A model generated the notes under the pieces. The model was not told the origin of the DNA and ran no database searches. It worked only from the letters and a program-made list of their open reading frames with translations. A DNA stretch of 64,000 nt from assembly GCF_019084075.1 (NCBI RefSeq), contig NZ_JAHREN010000001.1, positions 4,738,501 to 4,802,500 of the forward strand. Reading direction: 5' to 3'. Shown in pieces: positions 45,761 to 54,800 of this stretch (position 1 is its first letter; every line of letters begins with the position of its first letter). The stretch comes from Siccirubricoccus sp. G192. GTDB lineage: Bacteria > Pseudomonadota > Alphaproteobacteria > Acetobacterales > Acetobacteraceae. The position numbers and the translations under genes were made by a program.

Positions 45761-46627
45761 CTAACTGCGCACGCGCGCCAGCAAGCGCCGCGCGCGTTCC
45801 ACGACCGGCAGATCGATCATCGCGCCCTCGAAAGCCACCGCGCCCAGGCCCTTGGCCAGCGCATCCTCGAAAGTCGCGATCAGCCGGCGGGCGCGGTCCA
45901 CCTCCGCCGGGGCCGGCCCGTATTCCTCGTTGATAACAGGCACATGCAGCGGATGGATGCAGGCGGTGCAGGCGAAGCCGAGCCGGCGGGATCGCTTGAG
46001 CGAGGCGCGGTAGCCCTCCAGGTCGTTGAAATCCGCGAAGGCGCCGACCGAGCCCAACGGCAGGATGCCGGCGCCACGCGCCGCCGCCACCACCATCATG
46101 CCGAAATGATACAGCAGGTCGCCACCCGGCACCGCCTCAAGCTCGGTCGCCAGGTCCTCGGCGCCGACGCCGAGCGCCGCCATACGCGGATCGGCCGCGG
46201 CGATGGCGGCCAGATGCGGCAGCGCCTGCGGCGTCTCCACGATGCCGATGAAGCGCGTATGGCCAGGCGTGAGGCCCAGTGCCGCCTCCCGCGCCGCCAC
46301 CACCTCCGACAGCAGGCGGATATGTTCCGGCCCCATCACCTTGGGCAGCATCAGCGCGGTGACGGCGGGCATGACCGCCGCGGCGATGTCGGGGATCGCC
46401 AATTCCAGCGGGCGATTGATGCGCACGCAGATCTCGGCGCCCGCCTGGCCCACCTGCGCGGCGGCACCGGGCAGTGCGGCGCGTGCCGCCTCCTTTTCCG
46501 CCGGCGGGATGGAATCCTCGAGGTCGAGGATGATGACATCGGCGCCGCGGGTATGCGCCTTGGCGACGAAGCGCTCGGCGGTGGCGGGGACAAAGAGCAG
46601 CGAGCGCCAGGTTGGGGCTTTCGACAT
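45761..46627 (-). CDS. CitE/HpcH-type CoA-ester lyase, candidate (S)-citramalyl-CoA lyase
   Basis: 288 residues, HpcH/HpaI TIM-barrel lyase. N-terminal RSLLFVPATAERFVAKAHTRGADVIILDLEDSIPPAEKEAARA and ICVRINRPLE, VMLPKVMGPEHIRL-equivalent, and FIGIVETPQALPHLA are family motifs with Mg-binding Glu/Asp. Last gene of the tctC-hydratase-transferase-lyase operon (10-nt gap). In Pseudomonas the equivalent Ccl cleaves citramalyl-CoA to acetyl-CoA and pyruvate; assignment is inference from operon logic. Confidence 0.85.
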   Translation of the reverse strand: MSKAPTWRSLLFVPATAERFVAKAHTRGADVIILDLEDSIPPAEKEAARAALPGAAAQVGQAGAEICVRINRPLELAIPDIAAAVMPAVTALMLPKVMGPEHIRLLSEVVAAREAALGLTPGHTRFIGIVETPQALPHLAAIAAADPRMAALGVGAEDLATELEAVPGGDLLYHFGMMVVAAARGAGILPLGSVGAFADFNDLEGYRASLKRSRRLGFACTACIHPLHVPVINEEYGPAPAEVDRARRLIATFEDALAKGLGAVAFEGAMIDLPVVERARRLLARVRS

Positions 46628-46637
46628 GGGGTGTTCC

Positions 46638-47840
46638 TTAGGCGGTGCCGATGGCGGCGCCGGTTTGCAGCATGCGGTCGATCTCGGCCTCGGCATAGCC
46701 GGCCTCCGCCAGCACCTCGCGCGTATGCTGGCCGAGGCGCGGCGCGGGCAGCACCGCCTCGCGCATGCCGCCGCCGAAGCGGTTGGCGACCTTGGTGCGG
46801 CGGATGCGGCCCTCGGTGGGGTGCTCGTCGAATTGCCAGAAGCCGACATCCTGCAGGTGCGGATCGTGCAGCAGGTCGTCGATCCGGTTGTACCCGGCCG
46901 CCGGCACATCGGCCCTGGCGAAGATGTCCAGCCATTCCGCCGTGGTCTTCGTGGCCAGCGCCTCCACCTGCACGGTGAAGTAGTCGGCGGCGTTCTCGGT
47001 GCGGCGGATCGCGGTGGTGAAGCGCGGGTCGTCCTTCAGCTCCGGTTGGCCGATGGCGTCGAAGAAGGCGAAGGCCTGGCGGTTGTCGTTCGGGCGGACG
47101 GTGATGTAGCCGTCCAGCGTCGGCAGCGGACGGTAATCGGGGCTCAGCAGCCGCCCATCGCCGCTCGGCCCCTCCGGCGGATCGAAGGTGGCGGCGCCCA
47201 GATGTTCGCTGGTTACGAAGCTCGCCATGTTCTCGAACATCGGCACCTCGATCGCCTCGCCCTGGCCGGTCCGCTCCCGCCGATACAGCGCGAAGCCGAT
47301 GGCCTGGGCGGCGATCAGCCCGGCGATGTGGTCGGTCATCACCATCGGCACGAAGCGCGGCTCGCCGATCGCCCGCTCGAAGGTGCCGGCGACGCCGGAG
47401 AGGGACTGGATGATCGGGTCATAGGCCGGGCGGTTGGCGTAGCGGCCATCCGTGCCGAAGGCGACGATGCCGCAATGGATCAGCCTCGGGTTCAGCGGCG
47501 CGAGCGATGCGTGGTCGAGCCCCGCACGGGCCAGCGCCGCTGGCCGGACATTGGAGACGAAGACATCCGCCTCGGCGATCAGCCGCTTCAGCGCCGCGAG
47601 ACCCTCCGGCTTCTTGATGTCGAGGACGATGCTGCGCTTGTTGCGGTTGAAGTTGATGAACTTGCCGGACATGGCGGGCGTGCGGCTGCCGGCGGCGAGG
47701 TAGCGCAGGATATCGCCGCCCGGCGCTTCCACCTTCACCACCTCGGCCCCCTGATCCGCCAGCGTCCGCGTGCAGATCGGCCCCACCACCACGGTGGTGA
47801 GGTCCACCACGCGCACGCCCTCCAGTGGCCCACCGGTCAT
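46638..47840 (-). CDS. Class III CoA-transferase, candidate succinyl-CoA:itaconate/C5-dicarboxylate CoA-transferase
   Basis: 400 residues, CaiB/BaiF family. GVRVVDLTTVVVGPICTRTLADQGAEVVKVEAPGGD and NFNRNKRSIVLDIKKPEG are hallmarks; catalytic Asp170 in PMVMTDHIAGLIAAQA. It begins in the last 4 nt of the hydratase gene, with the CitE-like lyase 10 nt downstream. Activation of a dicarboxylate by CoA transfer fits the operon; specificity is inferred. Confidence 0.88.
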   Translation of the reverse strand: MTGGPLEGVRVVDLTTVVVGPICTRTLADQGAEVVKVEAPGGDILRYLAAGSRTPAMSGKFINFNRNKRSIVLDIKKPEGLAALKRLIAEADVFVSNVRPAALARAGLDHASLAPLNPRLIHCGIVAFGTDGRYANRPAYDPIIQSLSGVAGTFERAIGEPRFVPMVMTDHIAGLIAAQAIGFALYRRERTGQGEAIEVPMFENMASFVTSEHLGAATFDPPEGPSGDGRLLSPDYRPLPTLDGYITVRPNDNRQAFAFFDAIGQPELKDDPRFTTAIRRTENAADYFTVQVEALATKTTAEWLDIFARADVPAAGYNRIDDLLHDPHLQDVGFWQFDEHPTEGRIRRTKVANRFGGGMREAVLPAPRLGQHTREVLAEAGYAEAEIDRMLQTGAAIGTA

Positions 47841-48697
47841 TGCGCGAATTCCAGGTCGAGCCGGGCGCAGAGATTGCCGTCCCGGTCCGCCGCCCAGGCC
47901 AGGGACTTGCCGTCGCGCAGCCCCTGCCCCGCCAGCGTCACCGTCTCGCCCACATAGAGCGGCCGTGTCAGCCGCGCGCTGAACCCCGTGAGGCGGCCCG
48001 GCGTGTGCTTCACCGCCGCATCCAGCAGAAGCTGCATGGTCAGCCCGCCATTCTGCACGGTGTTCGGATAGCCCTCGACCTGCCGTGAATAATCCGCATC
48101 GTAATGGATGCGATGCGCATTCCAGGTCACGGCGGAGTAGCGGAAGACCAGCGGCGGATCGAGCTGCCATTCCTCGCGCCAGGCGGGATCGGCCGGGGCC
48201 GGTTGCGGCGGCGCCACGGCGCTCCGCTCGCCGGGCTGCACCGCCTCGCGGTAGATCGCATCGAATTCGTCGACCGCGATCACCTCCTCGCCGCGCCGGA
48301 TGGTGTGGCGCATGGTGAGCACGGTGATGAAGCCGGTGCGGGCCTGTTTCGGCAATATGGCCGCGACCTCCGCCGTCTTGGTCGCGGTGTCGCCGACCCG
48401 CAGCAGGCCGGGGATGCGCACGCGCCGCCCCGCGCCCATGCGCCGCGGCAGCGGGATGGGCGGCAGGAAGGTGCCGGGCTTCGGGTGCCCGTCCGGCCCG
48501 ATATCGGAATGCCGCGCGATATCGGCGAAGAACATGGTGAACCAGTGCGGCGGCAGCACCGTGCCGCGCTGGAAGCGCTCCGGGTCGATATCCAGCATGC
48601 CGGCGATGCGGCGCACCGCGGTCAGGCTGATCTCGTCCTCCACCAGGCGGGTGCGGCCCACCCAGGACTGCAATTCGGGGCTCAGGGCCAAGGACAT
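47837..48697 (-). CDS. HTD2/MaoC-type hydratase, candidate mesaconyl/itaconyl-CoA hydratase
   Basis: 286 residues with an N-terminal FAS1-like hot-dog half and a C-terminal MaoC-like half (VFRYSAVTWNAHRIHYDADYSRQVEGYPNTVQNGGL, catalytic Asp/His). This double hot-dog arrangement matches mesaconyl-C4-CoA and itaconyl-CoA hydratases. Overlaps the transferase by 4 nt and follows tctC by 9 nt. Function inferred from the trio of neighbouring activities. Confidence 0.82.
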   Translation of the reverse strand: MSLALSPELQSWVGRTRLVEDEISLTAVRRIAGMLDIDPERFQRGTVLPPHWFTMFFADIARHSDIGPDGHPKPGTFLPPIPLPRRMGAGRRVRIPGLLRVGDTATKTAEVAAILPKQARTGFITVLTMRHTIRRGEEVIAVDEFDAIYREAVQPGERSAVAPPQPAPADPAWREEWQLDPPLVFRYSAVTWNAHRIHYDADYSRQVEGYPNTVQNGGLTMQLLLDAAVKHTPGRLTGFSARLTRPLYVGETVTLAGQGLRDGKSLAWAADRDGNLCARLDLEFAQ

Positions 48698-48706
48698 CTC
48701 CGCCTC

Positions 48707-49696
48707 CTATTCCGCGGTCAGCTTGAGGGCGCGGATCAGCGGCGACCATTTCGCCGCATCCGCCCGCGCGCGGGCGCCGAACCATTCCGGCGCGTGCGGC
48801 TCCGCCGGGTCGGCGCCGACCCGGGCATAGGCGGCGCGCACCCGCTCATCCTGCAGCGCCGCCTGCAAGGCGCCGTTCAGCCGCGCCACCACCTCGGGCG
48901 GCGTGCGCGCCGGCACGGAGAGACCGAAATAGCTGGAAGCCTCGTAGTCCGGCACCGTCTCCGCCATGGCCGGAACGCCGGGCCAGAGCGGGCTGCGCTG
49001 CGTGGTCGTCACCGCCATCGGCCGGATGCTGGCCACGCTGCGCACCGTATCGCCCTCCGGCAGGCCGAGGCAGCGGGAATGCACGCGGCCCGAAAGCAGG
49101 TCGGTCATCGCCTGGGTGCTCTGCCGGTAGGGCACATGCACCATCTCCAGCCCAAGCCGCGAGCCCAGCAACTCCATCGCCAGATGCGTGATGGCGCCGA
49201 CCCCGGCGGAGGCGAAGGTGAAGCGTCCGGGATTGGCGCGGATCCAGTCCAGCAGTTCCGGCAGGTCGCGCCCGGGGATGGAGGTATGCACCAGCAGCAC
49301 GCAGGCGGTGGAGCAGAACATGCCGATGGGCGCGAAATCCCGCTCCCAATCATAGCCGACGCTGCGATAGAGCAGCGCGTTCAGCCCGCTATTCGTCCCC
49401 ATGGTGGCGACACTCATGGTGTAGCCATCGGCCGGCGAGCGGGCGAGCAGTTCCGCCGCCAGGTTGCCGGCACCGCCGGGGCGGTTGTCCACCAGCACCG
49501 GCTGGCCAAGGCGCTGCGCCATGGCCTCAGCGGTGAGGCGCGAGACGATATCGGTCTGCCCGCCGCCGCCATAGGGCACGATCAGCCGCACCGGCCGGTC
49601 CGGGAAGGCGGCGCGGGCCAGGCGCGGTGCCGCCAGCAGCCCGGCCGCGGCACCGAGCGCGCCCCGGCGTGTCCATCCGCCGTCATTCGGCCGCAT
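48707..49696 (-). CDS. Tripartite tricarboxylate transporter (TctC/Bug) substrate-binding protein
   Basis: 329 residues. Twin-arginine-like leader (TRRGALGAAAGLLAAPRLARA) for export; mature part FPDRPVRLIVPYGGGGQTDIVSRLTAEAMAQRLGQPVLVDNRPGGAGNLAAELLA is the Bug family signature. ATG 49696 sits 6 nt after GGAGGGG; earlier ATGs would lie inside the RBS. First gene of the hydratase/CoA-transferase/lyase operon, suggesting it scavenges the dicarboxylate those enzymes break down. No TctA/TctB here. Confidence 0.9.
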   Translation of the reverse strand: MRPNDGGWTRRGALGAAAGLLAAPRLARAAFPDRPVRLIVPYGGGGQTDIVSRLTAEAMAQRLGQPVLVDNRPGGAGNLAAELLARSPADGYTMSVATMGTNSGLNALLYRSVGYDWERDFAPIGMFCSTACVLLVHTSIPGRDLPELLDWIRANPGRFTFASAGVGAITHLAMELLGSRLGLEMVHVPYRQSTQAMTDLLSGRVHSRCLGLPEGDTVRSVASIRPMAVTTTQRSPLWPGVPAMAETVPDYEASSYFGLSVPARTPPEVVARLNGALQAALQDERVRAAYARVGADPAEPHAPEWFGARARADAAKWSPLIRALKLTAE

Positions 49697-49809
49697 ATCC
49701 ATCCCCTCCGCGTCCCGGCTGTTTGGCGGGAGCATAAATGCGCGCCGGCCTTCCGGCTACCGGGGCGGGCAGCCTATAGAGATCGGCAATGCAAAGGGAG
49801 GACCCCCCC

Positions 49810-50841
49810 ATGGCCGAGACCCTGCTGCCGACTTCGCTGGTCGGCTCCTATCCGCAGCCGGACTGGCTGATCGATCGGGAGCGGCTCGCCGGCCGCTTCC
49901 CGCCGCGCGTCCGGGCGCGGGAGCTGTGGCGGGTCGCGCCCGAATATCTCGGCCAGGCGCAGGACGACGCCACCCTGCTGGCGATCCGCGCGCAGGAGGA
50001 AGCCGGGCTCGACATCATCACCGATGGCGAGATGCGGCGCGAGAGCTATTCCAACCGCTTCGCCACCGCGCTGCAAGGGGTGGATATCGACAATCCCGGC
50101 ATGGCGCTCGACCGCAGCGGTCACCCCAACCCGGTGCCGCGCGTGGTCGGCCGCATCCGCCGGCGCCATGCGGTGGAGGTGCGGGACGTGCAGTTCCTCC
50201 GCGCCCATACCGACCGCCAGATCAAGATCACCGTGCCCGGCCCCTTCACCATGGCGCAGCAGGCGCAGAACGACTTCTACGCCGACGAGGCCGAACTGGC
50301 GCAGGACTATGCCGCCGCCGTGAATGCGGAGATCCGCGACCTCTTCGCCGCCGGCGCCGATGTGGTGCAGGTGGACGAGCCCTATATGCAGGCGCGGCCG
50401 GAGAAGGCGCGGCAATACGGGCTGGCGGCGCTGGAGCGGGCGCTGGAAGGCATCGAGGGCCGCACCGCCGTGCATATCTGCTTCGGCTATGCCGCCATCA
50501 TCCATGCCAGGCCCTCGGGCTATTCCTTCCTGCCGGAACTCTGCGGCTGCAAGGTGCAGCAGATCTCGATCGAGACGGCGCAGTCCAGGCTCGACACCGC
50601 GGTGCTGGAGACGCTGCGCGGCAAGACCATCATCCTCGGCGTCATCGACCTGTCCGACATGCAGGTGGAGACGCCGGAGGTGGTGGCGGCGCGCATCCGC
50701 CGGGCGCTGCCGCATGTTGCGCCGGAGAAGGTGATCGTGGCGCCGGATTGCGGCATGAAATACCTGCCGCGCGAGGTCGCCTTCGGCAAGATGCGGGCGA
50801 TGGTGGAAGGCGCGCGGATCGTGCGGGCGGAAATCTCCTAA
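49810..50841 (+). CDS. MetE-like cobalamin-independent methionine synthase family protein (catalytic domain only)
   Basis: 343 residues corresponding to the C-terminal barrel of MetE. Zinc ligands His222, Cys224, Glu255 and Cys314 (VHICFGY, QISIETA, APDCGMKYLP) are intact, as is TDGEMRRESY. The N-terminal MetE half that binds folate is absent, as in methylcobamide-like or methyltransferase paralogues. RBS GGGAGGA at 49796. Convergent with the PLP enzyme (4-nt overlap). Methyl donor unknown. Confidence 0.88.
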   Translation: MAETLLPTSLVGSYPQPDWLIDRERLAGRFPPRVRARELWRVAPEYLGQAQDDATLLAIRAQEEAGLDIITDGEMRRESYSNRFATALQGVDIDNPGMALDRSGHPNPVPRVVGRIRRRHAVEVRDVQFLRAHTDRQIKITVPGPFTMAQQAQNDFYADEAELAQDYAAAVNAEIRDLFAAGADVVQVDEPYMQARPEKARQYGLAALERALEGIEGRTAVHICFGYAAIIHARPSGYSFLPELCGCKVQQISIETAQSRLDTAVLETLRGKTIILGVIDLSDMQVETPEVVAARIRRALPHVAPEKVIVAPDCGMKYLPREVAFGKMRAMVEGARIVRAEIS

Positions 50842-51947
50842 CCCCGCCACTCCTCCCGCAGCGCCGCCATGATCCGCTCCACATCCGCGGCTGTGTTGAA
50901 GCCGTGGAAGCTGAAGCGGATGCGGCCGCGGCCGTTCCAGGCATAGACGCCGCGCTCGAACAGCGCGCGGGTGATGGCGGCGGCATCAGGCGAGGCGATG
51001 CAGACGCTCGCCCCATGCCGCGCCGGCGCCGCCGGCGTGGTGCTGGCGATGCCGGCCTCATCGAGCCGCGCCAGCAGCGCCGTGGTCAGGCCCTGCACAT
51101 GCGCCTGCACCGCCGCCGGCGCGAACCCCGCCAGGTAGTCCAGCGCCGAGTCCAGCACATAGAGCGATGCATGCGCCGGATTGCCTCTGGCAAAGCGCAT
51201 CGCATCCGGCACCAGCGCCAGATCGCCTGCATAGTCCGGCCGGCCCATGGAGGCGATGCTGTGCCATCCCGCGGTGCCGGGCATCCAGCCCGGCTGCCGC
51301 GCCCGGTTCCAATAGGCGATGGCGGTGCCGGTCATGCCGAGCAGCCATTTGTAGCAGGCGGCGAAGGCGAAATCCGCGACATCCGGCCGGATCTCCAGAT
51401 AGCCCGCCGCCTGGGTGTAATCCACCACCAGCAGCGCGCCCACCTGGTCCGCCACCCGCCGCAGCGCCGCCAGGTCGTGCCGCTCCCCGGTGAGGAAGGA
51501 GACGGCGCTGACGCCGATCATCCGGGTCCGCGCATCCACCTGCGCGGCCACCGCCGCCGCATCGCCGATCCTGGCGAAGCGCAGTTCCACCTTCGGATGC
51601 CGTTGCAGGGCGAGCGGCGCGACGACGGAGGGATACTCGTCCGGGTCCACCACGATGTTGTCGCCCGGCTGCCAGTCCAGGCTCTCCACCACCAGCGAGA
51701 CGCCCTCCGCCACATGGGCGCAGAAGCCGATATCGGCCCGGGCCACGCCCCAGGCCGTCGCCACCCGGTCGCGCGCCCTCAGCACCACCGCATCCTGCGC
51801 GTCGCGGCCGGGGGGGCCGCCGCTCTTGTCCTGCGCGTATCGCAGCAGCGCCGCGTCGTGGCGGCGGAGGAAGGGCGTCTCGCCGCCGGCGCAGACATGG
51901 GTGATGCCGGGCGGGATGCGGAAATCGGCGGGGTCGAAGAGTGGCAT
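50838..51947 (-). CDS. Aminotransferase class V-type PLP enzyme
   Basis: 369 residues of the kynureninase/isopenicillin-N epimerase-like fold type I family. Schiff-base Lys200 in FAACYKWLLGMTG, with the preceding PLP-binding Asp176 (LVVDYTQAAG) and PDEYPSVVAPL. Start ATG 51947 is 6 nt after GGGAG; ATG 51953 abuts it. It overlaps the TRAP DctM stop, so it is the last gene of the TRAP operon and may process the imported acid or amine. Confidence 0.87.
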   Translation of the reverse strand: MPLFDPADFRIPPGITHVCAGGETPFLRRHDAALLRYAQDKSGGPPGRDAQDAVVLRARDRVATAWGVARADIGFCAHVAEGVSLVVESLDWQPGDNIVVDPDEYPSVVAPLALQRHPKVELRFARIGDAAAVAAQVDARTRMIGVSAVSFLTGERHDLAALRRVADQVGALLVVDYTQAAGYLEIRPDVADFAFAACYKWLLGMTGTAIAYWNRARQPGWMPGTAGWHSIASMGRPDYAGDLALVPDAMRFARGNPAHASLYVLDSALDYLAGFAPAAVQAHVQGLTTALLARLDEAGIASTTPAAPARHGASVCIASPDAAAITRALFERGVYAWNGRGRIRFSFHGFNTAADVERIMAALREEWRG

Positions 51948-51949
51948 CG

Positions 51950-53230
51950 TCATCTCCCGGCGGGTTGCAGCAGCAGCGCGAAACCCGGGATGTAGGTGGT
52001 GAGGAACAGCACCGCCAGCATCAGCAGGATCTGCGGCCAGATGGCGCGGCTGATCTGGCCGAGCGTCAGCCGGCTGATCGCCATGCCGATGAAGAGGCAA
52101 TAGCCGATCGGCGGCGCCGCCATGCCGATCGCCACATTGGTCACGATGATGGCGCCGAAATGGATGGGGTCCACGCCGAAGCGGTTGGCGATGGCGATCA
52201 GCATCGGCCCCAGGATCACCATGATGGCGATCTCGTCCATCACTGCCGCCAGCAGGAAGAAGGCGATGTTGAGCGCGGCCAGCGCCAGCCAGCGCTCGCT
52301 GACGTTATCGGCCATCCAATGGGCGAAGCGCGGGGCGATCTGCTCCTGCGCCACCAGGATGCCGAAGCCGGTCGAGACCGCGATGATGGCGCAGACGATG
52401 GCGCTGGTCTGCATCGCGCGGCTGAAGATCTCCGGCAAGGCCGGCAGCGACAATTGCCGCTCCACGAAAAGCCCGACCAGCAGCGCATAGACGCAGGAGA
52501 TGGCGGCAGCCTCGGTCGGCGTGAAGATGCCACCATAGATGCCGCCCAGCACCACCGCCGGCGAGGCCAGCGCCCATTTGCTGCGATGGAAGGCCTGCCA
52601 GGTCTCGGCCAGGTTGGCGCGCGGCAGGCGCGGCACGCCGGCCCTCCGCGCATGCACCCAGCACAGCGCCAGCAGCCCCGCCGCCAAGGTTATTCCCGGC
52701 ACGACGCCGGAGAGGAACAGCCGGCCGATCGACTGCTCCGCGATGATCCCCCAGATGACGAAGGCGATGGAGGGCGGGATCAGCGGCCCGAGCACGCCGG
52801 CACTGACCGCGATGGAGGCCGCGAAGGCGGCGGAATAGCCCGCCCGCACCATCGCCGGGATCAGGATGCTGCCGATCGCCGCCGTGGTGGCCGGCGCCGA
52901 GCCGGAAATCGCCGAGAAGACCAGCGCCGCCAGTACCGCCACCATCGCCAGCCCGCCGGTGCGGTGCCGCACCAGCGTGCCGGCCAGGTCCACCAGCCGC
53001 TGCGACAGCCCGCCGGCGGTCATCAGCTCGCCCGCCAGCATGAAGAGGGGAATGGCCAGCAGGCTGAATTGCTGGCTGCCGCTGATGACGGATTGCGCCA
53101 GGAAGGCCGGCTCGATATCCGCCAGCACCAGCGCCGCCGTGACCGCCAGCGCAATGGCGATGGCGAAGGGGAAGCCCAGCAGCACCAGCCCCGCGAAACC
53201 CGCGGTGAGGCACCAGGAGATCGGCGTCAT
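51950..53230 (-). CDS. TRAP transporter large permease (DctM)
   Basis: 426 residues, 12-14 membrane segments. Family motifs LLAIPLFMLAGELMTAGGLS, GSAPATTAAIGSILIPAM, GVLGPLIPPSIAFVIWG and FTPTEAAAISCVYALLVG are present. Secondary carboxylate importer driven by the sodium gradient. Starts in the last 4 nt of dctQ. Substrate not readable. Confidence 0.94.
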   Translation of the reverse strand: MTPISWCLTAGFAGLVLLGFPFAIAIALAVTAALVLADIEPAFLAQSVISGSQQFSLLAIPLFMLAGELMTAGGLSQRLVDLAGTLVRHRTGGLAMVAVLAALVFSAISGSAPATTAAIGSILIPAMVRAGYSAAFAASIAVSAGVLGPLIPPSIAFVIWGIIAEQSIGRLFLSGVVPGITLAAGLLALCWVHARRAGVPRLPRANLAETWQAFHRSKWALASPAVVLGGIYGGIFTPTEAAAISCVYALLVGLFVERQLSLPALPEIFSRAMQTSAIVCAIIAVSTGFGILVAQEQIAPRFAHWMADNVSERWLALAALNIAFFLLAAVMDEIAIMVILGPMLIAIANRFGVDPIHFGAIIVTNVAIGMAAPPIGYCLFIGMAISRLTLGQISRAIWPQILLMLAVLFLTTYIPGFALLLQPAGR

Positions 53231-53718
53231 GCGGCCGGGCTTTCCAGCGCGCCACCCGGCCGCAGCACGCGCTCCAGCGCGAACAGCGCCATCAGCGCGC
53301 CGCTGATCGGCGCCAGCGCATTCAGGATCTCGATCGGATAACCCGCCGCCGCGGAGACGGAGCCCGAGGTGATGTCGAGAAAGCGCCAGCCCGACCAGGC
53401 CAGGAACAACCCGAGCGCCGCCGTCACCGCATCCGTCGCGCGCTCGGTCCAGAGGCGCGCCCGGGCCGGCAGCGCATCCGGCAGCAGGGTGAGCCGCACA
53501 TGCCAGCCCTCCCGCACCCCGAGCGCCAGCCCGCCCAGCACGGACCAACTGAACAGCAGCACCGCCAGCTCCTCGCTCCAGGAGGGCGTGGCGCCGAAGA
53601 CGTAGCGCATCACCACCTGGTAGGTGATGGCCAGCAGCATCAGCGCGGCGGCGACCACGATGCTGGCCCGCGTCAGCGCCGCCGCCGCGCCGGCCACGGC
53701 GCCCAGCAGTCGCGCCAC
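53227..53718 (-). CDS. TRAP transporter small permease (DctQ)
   Basis: 163 residues with four membrane segments; PSWSEELAVLLFSWSVLGGLALGVREGWHVRLTLL is the DctQ signature region. Begins 1 nt into the dctP stop and overlaps dctM by 4 nt, so all TRAP components are coupled. Confidence 0.92.
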   Translation of the reverse strand: MARLLGAVAGAAAALTRASIVVAAALMLLAITYQVVMRYVFGATPSWSEELAVLLFSWSVLGGLALGVREGWHVRLTLLPDALPARARLWTERATDAVTAALGLFLAWSGWRFLDITSGSVSAAAGYPIEILNALAPISGALMALFALERVLRPGGALESPAA

Positions 53719-54713
53719 TACTGCACCGCGGCGAGCGCGTCGCGGATGATCTCGGCGCCGATCTGGCCGCGGAAGCTCTCATACATGGGCAGCACGGCGC
53801 GGCGGAAGGCGGTCTTGTCCGGTACCTCGTTCACCTGCATGCCCTTGCCCGCCAGGCCGCGGGCGATCTCGGCGGCGTTCCGGGCATTCTCGGCGCGCTG
53901 CACCGGCGTGGCTTCCGCCGCGGCTTCCGTGACCGCGGTCTTCAGCTCGGCCGGCAGCCGGTCGAAGCTGCGCTTCGAGATCAGCAGCCCGATCATCGAA
54001 TAGATATGCCCGGTCAGCGACAGGTACTTCGTCACCTCGTAGTATTTGTTCTGGTCGATGACGCCGAGCGGGATCTCCAGCCCGTCGATCGCGCCCTGCT
54101 GCACGGCGGTGAAGGTCTCGCCCCAGGCCATCGGCACCGCATTGCCGCCGAGCGCGCGATACATCTCGATATAGACCGGGCTCTGCAGCACGCGGAACTT
54201 GATGCCGCGCAGATCCTCCGGCTTGGCGATCGGCCGGACATTGTTGATCATGTGGCGGAAGCCGCCTTCCATGTAGCCGAGCGGGATCACGCCCCGCGTC
54301 TCCAGCCGCTGCTTCAATTGCGCGCCCACCGGCCCGTCCAGCACGCGATGGCCCTGCGCCTCGCTGCTGAACAGGAAGGGCATGTCGTTCACCTGGAAGG
54401 CCGGCTCGATCTGCGCGATCACCGCATTGGTGATGACGCCCATATCCACCGTGCCGAGCCGCATCCCGTCCAGCAGCGGCCGCTCATCGCCAATGGCGCG
54501 GTTGGGGTAGAGCTGCACATCCACCCGTTCGCCGACGCGCTTCTCCAGCGCCTTCTTGAACTCCCGCGCGCCGACGGCATAGGGATCCTGCGCCCCGTCG
54601 CCGCTGGTCCAGCCGATCCGCAGCACGGTGCGCCCCTGGGCGCGCAGCAGGCCGGGGGCGATGCCGCCGAGGAAGGCTGCGGCGCCGAGGCCGCGGCGGG
54701 TAAGCTGGGTCAT
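53718..54713 (-). CDS. TRAP transporter substrate-binding protein (DctP)
   Basis: 331 residues. Leader LTRRGLGAAAFLGGIAPGLLRAQ suggests Tat/Sec export. Mature features: LYPNRAIGDERPLLDGMRLGTVDMGVITN, the conserved Arg region GIKFRVLQSPVYIEMYRALGGNAVPMAWGETFTAVQQGAIDG. This is the first gene of dctP-dctQ-dctM-PLP. Arg-binding to a carboxylate is conserved; ligand unknown. Confidence 0.94.
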   Translation of the reverse strand: MTQLTRRGLGAAAFLGGIAPGLLRAQGRTVLRIGWTSGDGAQDPYAVGAREFKKALEKRVGERVDVQLYPNRAIGDERPLLDGMRLGTVDMGVITNAVIAQIEPAFQVNDMPFLFSSEAQGHRVLDGPVGAQLKQRLETRGVIPLGYMEGGFRHMINNVRPIAKPEDLRGIKFRVLQSPVYIEMYRALGGNAVPMAWGETFTAVQQGAIDGLEIPLGVIDQNKYYEVTKYLSLTGHIYSMIGLLISKRSFDRLPAELKTAVTEAAAEATPVQRAENARNAAEIARGLAGKGMQVNEVPDKTAFRRAVLPMYESFRGQIGAEIIRDALAAVQ

Positions 54714-54800
54714 GTGGTTTCCTCCGTTTCGGTAGCGATGATAGAGCGCGATCGGCCCGGACTGGAACAGGCTGGGGCGTGAATCGCCCTCTCCCAGGCC

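Noticed and set aside
46638..48785. A single very long protein combining hydratase and CoA-transferase
   Set aside because: The hydratase gene occupies another frame and ends 4 nt after the transferase ATG; the long frame's upstream part is a shadow.
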